A DNA stretch of 5,894 bases from Mycobacterium sp. (GTDB lineage: Bacteria > Actinomycetota > Actinomycetes > Mycobacteriales > Mycobacteriaceae), in contig JAHFVB010000336.1 of the NCBI GenBank assembly GCA_023264755.1, positions 1 to 5,894 on the forward strand. Direction: 5' to 3'. Positions 1 to 3,697 of the stretch are shown piece after piece; the stretch's first letter is position 1; each line of letters begins with the position of its first letter. The translations under genes were made by a program, and so were the position numbers. The notes beneath the pieces were generated by a model that did not search any database, was not told the DNA's origin, and saw only the letters and a list, made by a program, of their open reading frames with translations.

Positions 1-358
1 GGGCGCTATCTCGCCGCCGCGCCGCTCGGTCGGCCTCTACCACTTGGCTTGGCAGCTCGACACCATCGACGAACTCGTCGAGCTTCGTCAGACCCTGCTC
101 AGCGCGGGCGCCTACACCGGAGAGTCCAACCACGGCGCCACCAAGAGCGTCTACGGCGCCGACCCCGACGGCAACCAGTTCGAGCTCATGTGGATGCTCC
201 CGCGTGAGGAATGGGGCCGCTACGAGAACTCCGCAGTCGTCGAACGCCTGGACCTCGCAGCCGAATTCGCTACCTGGTCGGGCGTGCCTACGGCCGGCGA
301 CATCGTGCACCACGAATCCCCGAGCAACGCCGCCCGACCCACCACGACGAATCGATGA
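1..358 (+). CDS. VOC-superfamily protein (glyoxalase / extradiol-dioxygenase-like), 5' truncated
   Basis: The gene enters from the left edge in phase from base 2; the visible 118 codons are its C-terminal part and end in TGA at 356-358. The sequence GLYHLAW, followed by an amphipathic helix (DTIDELVELRQTL), an NHG motif and DPDGNQFELMW, is the usual second beta-alpha-beta-beta-beta module of single-subunit VOC proteins often annotated as catechol-2,3-dioxygenase-like. The His at bases 41-43 and the Glu at 182-184 sit where two metal ligands of this fold are expected; the first ligand would lie in the missing N-terminal module. Homologues are typically about 150-180 residues, so roughly a third is missing. 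A TTG at 44 falls inside the conserved GLYHLAW strand and is not the start. The stop overlaps the ribosome binding site of the DoxX gene, so the two are probably co-transcribed. The substrate (aromatic diol, glyoxal adduct or other) cannot be decided. Confidence 0.85.
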   Translation, partial: GAISPPRRSVGLYHLAWQLDTIDELVELRQTLLSAGAYTGESNHGATKSVYGADPDGNQFELMWMLPREEWGRYENSAVVERLDLAAEFATWSGVPTAGDIVHHESPSNAARPTTTNR

Positions 359-363
359 AGGAG
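358..363 (+). promoter_or_regulatory. Shine-Dalgarno site of the DoxX gene
   Basis: AAGGAG lies 9 bases before the ATG at 373 and overlaps the last base of the upstream stop codon. It favours 373 over the ATG at 355, which overlaps the upstream stop (ATGA) but has no comparable site in front of it. The overlap suggests translational coupling to the VOC gene. Confidence 0.75.
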
Positions 364-372
364 CACAGCCCC

Positions 373-786
373 ATGACCAACCCCGTACCACGCCTCGACG
401 CCCGCCTCAGCCCGCACGCCCCTGCCGTGCTGAGCCTCTTCCGGGTGGTGTTCGGTCTGCTGTTCCTTTGTCACGCCACCTCGCATCTGTTCGGCTGGCC
501 GCTGGCCTCGCAGCAGGCGCCGGTGGGAACGTGGCCCTTCTTCTACGCCGGCATCCTCGAGCTGGTGACCGCGGTCTTGATCACCGTCGGGTTGTTCACC
601 CGCATCGCGGCGTTCCTCGCCTCCGGGGTCATGGCCTTCGCCTTCTTCACCCAGCACCTGCCGACCGGCGTCATCCCCATGACCAATGGCGGCGAACTCG
701 CGGTCCTGTACTGCTTCGCGTTCTTCTTCCTATTCTTCGCCGGCGGGGGCACCTTCGCGCTCGACGCCCGCCTGCATCGCAGGTAG
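373..786 (+). CDS. DoxX family membrane protein
   Basis: A 137-residue integral membrane protein with four hydrophobic helices at about residues 18-38, 55-75, 77-95 and 108-125. This length and topology are typical of the DoxX family. Family-like stretches are FRVVFGLLFLCHA in helix 1, the Gly/Glu-containing FFYAGILELVTAV in helix 2, and NGGELAVLYCFAFFFLFF leading to GGGTFALD at the end. DoxX proteins are named after the small subunit of archaeal thiosulfate:quinone oxidoreductase. In mycobacteria a DoxX member is known to join a membrane redox complex with SodA and a sulfurtransferase, but the family is broad and most members have no assigned reaction. The start at 373 is set by AAGGAG at 358-363; an alternative ATG at 355 would add six residues. 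It follows the VOC gene as a probable two-gene operon and is followed by a terminator-like hairpin. The family is confident; the function is not known. Confidence 0.88.
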   Translation: MTNPVPRLDARLSPHAPAVLSLFRVVFGLLFLCHATSHLFGWPLASQQAPVGTWPFFYAGILELVTAVLITVGLFTRIAAFLASGVMAFAFFTQHLPTGVIPMTNGGELAVLYCFAFFFLFFAGGGTFALDARLHRR

Positions 787-798
787 TGAAGGACCCGC

Positions 799-819
799 GC
801 ACCGCTGTACGAGCGGTGC
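799..819. terminator. Perfect 8-bp hairpin downstream of doxX-like gene
   Basis: GCACCGCT at 799-806 and AGCGGTGC at 812-819 are exact reverse complements around a 5-base loop (GTACG). The repeat starts 13 bases after the DoxX stop, in the 125-base gap between two convergent genes. It has no T-tract, which is common for proposed high-GC actinobacterial terminators. Being symmetric, it could act in both directions. Confidence 0.6.
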
Positions 820-829
820 TGGCTGCGCT

Positions 830-850
830 CCCATGACGTGGCGCCATGGG
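830..850. repeat. Inverted repeat in convergent gap
   Basis: CCCATG (830-835) and CATGGG (845-850) are reverse complements with a 9-base spacer, which contains part of the 8-base palindrome TGGCGCCA (839-846). It lies between the convergent DoxX and ligase genes and could be a second terminator, chiefly for the minus-strand operon. It is weak evidence alone. Confidence 0.3.
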
Positions 851-911
851 CGGCAGTCGCGGGTTCACGTCGAAGCCGGTGTGGTCACTTGGAAGGTCAT
901 CGGCGGCAATC

Positions 912-2309
912 TCACTGGTGCCGCGGCGGGAGCTCGGAGTACACCTGCCGGAACTTTCCGCTGCGTGGATGCAGCGCGGGAGCTTTGCCGTCCCGCTCGA
1001 TCGTGACCGTGGTTGCACCGTGAGCAGACAAGAAGGCCGCCAACCGGTTTCGCATCGCGGCCCATACTGCTTGTTCGTCGCCAAAGCCTTCCGCGCGAAG
1101 GCGAACGGTCAGAGTCGATGGGGTGCGCTGAATCAGCTGGCAGCTGGCCACCCCGGGGGTCTCTTCGGCCACCGTGGCGATGGCCAGCGGGAGGACCTGA
1201 ACCTCTCCGCCCCGAGGTGTGCGGAAAGTCAGGATGTCGTCGGAACGGCCGACCACCTGCATCGACGGGAAGGGGCTGCCGCAGGTGCAGGGATCAGCGT
1301 CCATCGTCACGCGGTCGCCCATCTGGTACCGGATGATTGGCTGAATCCTGTTGGCCAGGTTGGTAATCAGTACGCCGTCGGAAGGCCGCCCGGCCGGGAC
1401 GGCACGGTTGTGCGCGTCGACGGGTTCGAGAAGGTACCAGTCGCTGTTGACGTGCAGCCGCTGTGCGGCGCATTCGTAGGTCAGCCCGATGGCTTCGGAC
1501 GATCCGTAGTAGTTGCCGACCCGGCAACCGAATTCCGTGCCGATCAGGCGACGTTTCGCCGTGGACAGCGTTTCGCCTGCGGCGTTGATCAAGACGGGGT
1601 GGATGTGCAGCCGGCCGGCTCGCTGCTCGCGGGCCAAGGTTTCCAGAGCGCTGGGGTAGCCACCCAAGACGACGGGTTGAAAGGCATTGAGTTCCGACAC
1701 GAGTTCGGCCACCGGGGTCAGGGCTGAGAAGAGCCGCTGCGTTCGCCCCCGCCACGGAATCTTCCGGACGCGACGGGCCATCATGGTGTTGCCCAGGAAA
1801 TGTCCTCCGGTGACGAAGACCGCCGCTAGTCGACCGCGTCCGCGCAACAGTGCCCATACCGACGCCGGCGACAGCAACACTGCGGGCAGGGAGCGGCCAT
1901 AGCCCAATACGTCGTAGACGCCCAAGGCGGTGTGATCGTGCAGCAGGATCGCAGGAATGCCCGTGGCTCCGGATGTCGTGCACACGACATAGCGCCCCAG
2001 GAAGTCGCGCCCAACGTTGTCCGGCTCAGCTAGGAAGTCCTCGACGCGCGTTCTGGTCACGGCTGGATCGGTCACCCAGTCGTCGAAACGGGACATCAGC
2101 TCGGCCTTGGTGACCACGGGCAATTGCCCAGGGCTGGAGAGCCGTTCGGGCACATTGCGATACAAGTCGCGATAGTAGGGCGAATACGTGCGGGCGTAGG
2201 CAACGAGGTCTTGTAGCCGCCGCTGCTGACGTCGAGCCACGCCTGCACGGCCCTGGCGAACCGTTCGGTACGCGTCAACCAAGGTGCCGACGTGCGTCAT
2301 CCGAGCCAA
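912..2309 (-). CDS. PaaK-like adenylate-forming ligase (phenylacetate-CoA ligase family)
   Basis: A 465-residue cytoplasmic protein of the ANL (acyl-CoA synthetase) superfamily, PaaK/CapK-like branch. These enzymes activate a carboxylic acid with ATP to an acyl-AMP and usually pass it to CoA or another acceptor. Visible motifs are the phosphate-binding TTSGATGIP (111-119), NYYGSSEA (266-273, the A5 region), RYQMGD (327-332), CTCG (341-344), GRSDD (354-358) and C-terminal SGKFRQV (450-456), whose Lys452 is the candidate catalytic lysine. The N-terminal LVAYARTYSPYYRDLY (35-50) is also typical of PaaK-like proteins. Length is near the family norm of about 430-460. I chose TTG at 2309 because AAGGAGGT lies 5 bases before it; the ATG at 2300 would be 14 bases away. 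It is last in the minus-strand operon, 18 bases after the desulfidase stop. The substrate is unknown: the neighbours include no phenylacetate-degradation gene, so phenylacetate is not assumed. Coenzyme F390 synthetase-like and polysaccharide-linked homologues are alternatives. Confidence 0.9.
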   Translation of the reverse strand: MARMTHVGTLVDAYRTVRQGRAGVARRQQRRLQDLVAYARTYSPYYRDLYRNVPERLSSPGQLPVVTKAELMSRFDDWVTDPAVTRTRVEDFLAEPDNVGRDFLGRYVVCTTSGATGIPAILLHDHTALGVYDVLGYGRSLPAVLLSPASVWALLRGRGRLAAVFVTGGHFLGNTMMARRVRKIPWRGRTQRLFSALTPVAELVSELNAFQPVVLGGYPSALETLAREQRAGRLHIHPVLINAAGETLSTAKRRLIGTEFGCRVGNYYGSSEAIGLTYECAAQRLHVNSDWYLLEPVDAHNRAVPAGRPSDGVLITNLANRIQPIIRYQMGDRVTMDADPCTCGSPFPSMQVVGRSDDILTFRTPRGGEVQVLPLAIATVAEETPGVASCQLIQRTPSTLTVRLRAEGFGDEQAVWAAMRNRLAAFLSAHGATTVTIERDGKAPALHPRSGKFRQVYSELPPRHQ

Positions 2310-2314
2310 GCCGG

Positions 2315-2322
2315 ACCTCCTT
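2315..2322 (-). promoter_or_regulatory. Strong Shine-Dalgarno site of the PaaK-like gene
   Basis: On the minus strand this reads AAGGAGGT, a near-perfect anti-16S match in the 18-base gap after the desulfidase stop. Five bases separate it from TTG (2309) and 14 from ATG (2300), which supports the TTG start. Confidence 0.7.
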
Positions 2323-2327
2323 CCGCC

Positions 2328-3050
2328 CTAGCCCCCTTTGGCCGACGCACCCGGGCTGGCACCCAACGTCCGCGCCATCCCCGTCGCGAACACTGCCTGG
2401 GGTTGCCCGCGCAGCTCCGCGGCGAGATCGTGCTCGAATGCGGGCACGCTCAGTCGTCGACGCCTCAGTTCGCGGTCCAACGCGGTGATGAACAAGCCCT
2501 CCCCGGGGCGGCGACAGCCGAGCACCGCCCGCTCGTTCATGACGTCTCGGGTGAGCGCAGCCGCCGGGCAGGCGGCCACCACCTCCGGAGAGGAGCGCAT
2601 GTCGAGGGTGGTGACCACACCGCAGGACGGCGAGGCACCAATGCCTACGACGCCGGAAATCTCGATACCCGCCCGTTGATAATCGGCCACCTGCCTTGCC
2701 ACCTGCCGCGCCAGGCGCCGGTATACGATCTTCGTCCACCAGAGGAACGCGCTCAGCAACACACCGCGCACTGCATATAGTGGACCACCCTTGGAGTGGT
2801 AGAGCCGTAGGCTGTGGCGCTTGAGCACACCGCCCCACGCCAACCGTTCCGGGCATGGCAGCTGGTGGATCCCGTGGCCCGCGGCGATCAGCTCAGCCAC
2901 TAGCTCGGCGACGGCCCCGGGACGGGTTGCCCCACCCGCGTACCGGGTGTTCTCGTTCAGTAGGCAGTGCGATGTCAAGACGACGCGACGACTGCGCTCG
3001 TCGTGTAGCTGGTCGAGCAGTACGCGGGCCCAGTCTTGAGTCTGCGGCAC
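2328..3050 (-). CDS. TudS-related (DUF523-like) putative desulfidase, [4Fe-4S] type
   Basis: A 240-residue protein with the three-cysteine pattern of TudS/DUF523: C29 in TSHCLLNENTRYAGG, C66 in QLPCPERLAWGG and C143 in GIGASPSCGV. In TudS (thiouracil desulfidase) the equivalent cysteines hold a [4Fe-4S] cluster that removes sulfur from a thiolated base. The SHCLLNEN variant resembles the CD3072-type branch of TudS-related proteins, whose substrate is not known to me. A Trp-rich hydrophobic stretch (about 98-110) is probably internal rather than a membrane anchor. The open frame continues upstream to 3545, but that part is off-frame to a convincing membrane-protein gene and looks like non-coding shadow. 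The start is GTG 3050, with weak GTGAG nine bases upstream; TTG 3056, which overlaps the upstream stop as TTGA, would add two residues. Either way it is coupled to the gene before it. The cysteine motifs make the family call fairly firm; the substrate is inferred only as a sulfur compound. Confidence 0.82.
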   Translation of the reverse strand: MPQTQDWARVLLDQLHDERSRRVVLTSHCLLNENTRYAGGATRPGAVAELVAELIAAGHGIHQLPCPERLAWGGVLKRHSLRLYHSKGGPLYAVRGVLLSAFLWWTKIVYRRLARQVARQVADYQRAGIEISGVVGIGASPSCGVVTTLDMRSSPEVVAACPAAALTRDVMNERAVLGCRRPGEGLFITALDRELRRRRLSVPAFEHDLAAELRGQPQAVFATGMARTLGASPGASAKGG

Positions 3051-3052
3051 GA

Positions 3053-3358
3053 TCAAGAGCTCACGAGCTTTGGTTGGTCGTCTGAACCTACGGGCGGCTT
3101 GCTCGACCCGTCGGTCGCAGCCCTTGTCGGTTCCTGCACCTGCGCTGCCGGCTTCGAGCCCCAGCCGACGTACCCGAACAGCAGACTTGCCGCCGAGTAG
3201 AGGGCGGTCTCCGTCCACATGTACCCGACACCCCACCGTCGACCGAGAAAGACGGGCTCGTCGACGACACCGCGAGACGTAGCCACCGCATACGCGGCAT
3301 GCGCCCAGGCGAGCGCGGCAAACGATCCCGAGAAGAACTTGCACACTTCGCGGTTCAT
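3053..3358 (-). CDS. Small two-helix membrane protein, unknown function
   Basis: A 101-residue protein I cannot assign to a named family. It begins MNREVCKFFSGSFAALAWAH and has two hydrophobic segments at about residues 8-27 and 45-66, joined by a loop carrying DEPVFLGRRW. A polar Pro/Ser/Asp-rich tail of about 35 residues follows GYVGWG. The early Cys6 and the Trp-rich helices are the only notable residues. The start at 3358 is chosen because AAGGGA lies 6 bases before it; an in-frame ATG at 3373 adds MKGHT but lacks a good ribosome site. Its stop abuts or overlaps the desulfidase start, so it is the first gene of the three-gene operon and is likely produced with it. It might anchor or partner the Fe-S enzyme, but that is a guess from position. 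It is real because its composition is coherently membrane-like and its frame excludes the overlapping frame. Confidence 0.75.
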   Translation of the reverse strand: MNREVCKFFSGSFAALAWAHAAYAVATSRGVVDEPVFLGRRWGVGYMWTETALYSAASLLFGYVGWGSKPAAQVQEPTRAATDGSSKPPVGSDDQPKLVSS

Positions 3359-3364
3359 GGTGTG

Positions 3365-3370
3365 TCCCTT
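3365..3370 (-). promoter_or_regulatory. Shine-Dalgarno site of the small membrane protein
   Basis: On the minus strand this is AAGGGA, 6 bases before ATG 3358. It decides between 3358 and the upstream in-frame ATG at 3373, which has only weak purines before it. Confidence 0.55.
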
Positions 3371-3525
3371 CATTGCCTAGGTTCTGGTCGACCGTTGCGA
3401 TCGAGGTGACATCGAGTTGATTCAGTGCATCGCCGCATGACGCAGCGGTACCTCGTTCGGCTACGCGTTGCCCGTCGACGGACTGCACATGCGAACTCAG
3501 TCTGGGCTCCCCCGCGAACCCCTTG

Positions 3526-3545
3526 CTAGGGACCGAAGTCCCCAA
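3526..3545 (-). promoter_or_regulatory. DosR (DevR)-like binding box
   Basis: The minus strand reads TTGGGGACTTCGGTCCCTAG. It matches the published mycobacterial DosR consensus TTSGGGACTWWAGTCCCSAA at 16 of 20 positions, with the first ten bases perfect and both GGGAC/GTCCC arms intact. DosR is the response regulator of the hypoxia, nitric oxide and carbon monoxide dormancy response. The box is about 150 bases before the ATPase start and 170 before the small membrane protein, so it could serve either or both genes. It is a consensus match by eye; binding is inferred. Confidence 0.6.
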
Positions 3546-3562
3546 CGGCCAGGGATTCCGCC

Positions 3563-3581
3563 ATCAGGGAGCGGCCCTGAT
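3563..3581. repeat. Perfect 7-bp inverted repeat in the divergent control region
   Basis: ATCAGGG (3563-3569) and CCCTGAT (3575-3581) are exact reverse complements around AGCGG. It lies 17 bases past the DosR-like box. It may be an operator for a second, dimeric regulator or an RNA hairpin in the ATPase leader; I recognise no specific regulator. Confidence 0.45.
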
Positions 3582-3617
3582 ACTGCCGTGGCACCGGGTT
3601 CGTTCTGCACCCTCCAG

Positions 3618-3637
3618 CCAGGGACCTTCGGCACTAG
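3618..3637 (+). promoter_or_regulatory. Degenerate second DosR-like site
   Basis: GGGACCTTCGGCAC at 3621-3634 keeps the GGGAC half-site, the central TT and part of the opposite arm. The full 20 bases match the consensus at only 11 positions. DosR promoters often pair a strong and a weak box, and this one lies about 60 bases before the ATPase start, but the match alone could be chance. Confidence 0.3.
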
Positions 3638-3679
3638 CAAGACGACGCAGAGCTGGCTTGGCTTGCGCGTACGGCTACG

Positions 3680-3687
3680 AAGGAGGT
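3680..3687 (+). promoter_or_regulatory. Shine-Dalgarno site of the P-type ATPase
   Basis: AAGGAGGT ends 10 bases before ATG 3698. It is a full-strength site and fixes the ATPase start, since no other start codon in that frame is better placed. Confidence 0.75.
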
Positions 3688-3697
3688 CGACCAGGCG

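Larger units (their letters stand above)
3359..3697. other. Divergent intergenic control region
   Basis: About 340 bases separate the minus-strand operon start from the plus-strand ATPase start. No frame inside it shows a protein-like composition. It holds a DosR-like palindrome (3526-3545), a perfect inverted repeat (3563-3581) and a degenerate second DosR-like site (3618-3637). GATACT at 3579-3584 is the only -10-like hexamer I noticed on the plus strand, and I found no convincing -35. The stretch 3374-3525 shows nothing I can identify. Confidence 0.6.

Noticed and set aside
220..657. 145-codon open frame on the minus strand
   Set aside because: It is antisense to the VOC and DoxX genes, rich in Glu, Gly and Arg, with no motif.
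846..1727. 293-codon open frame on the plus strand
   Set aside because: It is wholly antisense to the PaaK-like ligase, has no ribosome site or recognisable motif, and its composition is that of a high-GC shadow frame.
1294..1983. 229-codon open frame on the minus strand within the ligase
   Set aside because: It is off-frame inside the ligase gene, Arg/Pro-rich and without motifs; the ligase frame carries all the family signatures.
3057..3545. N-terminal extension of the desulfidase frame up to base 3545
   Set aside because: The extra 160 or so residues have no domain character and overlap, off-frame, a coherent membrane-protein gene and the control region; motif spacing fits a start near 3050.
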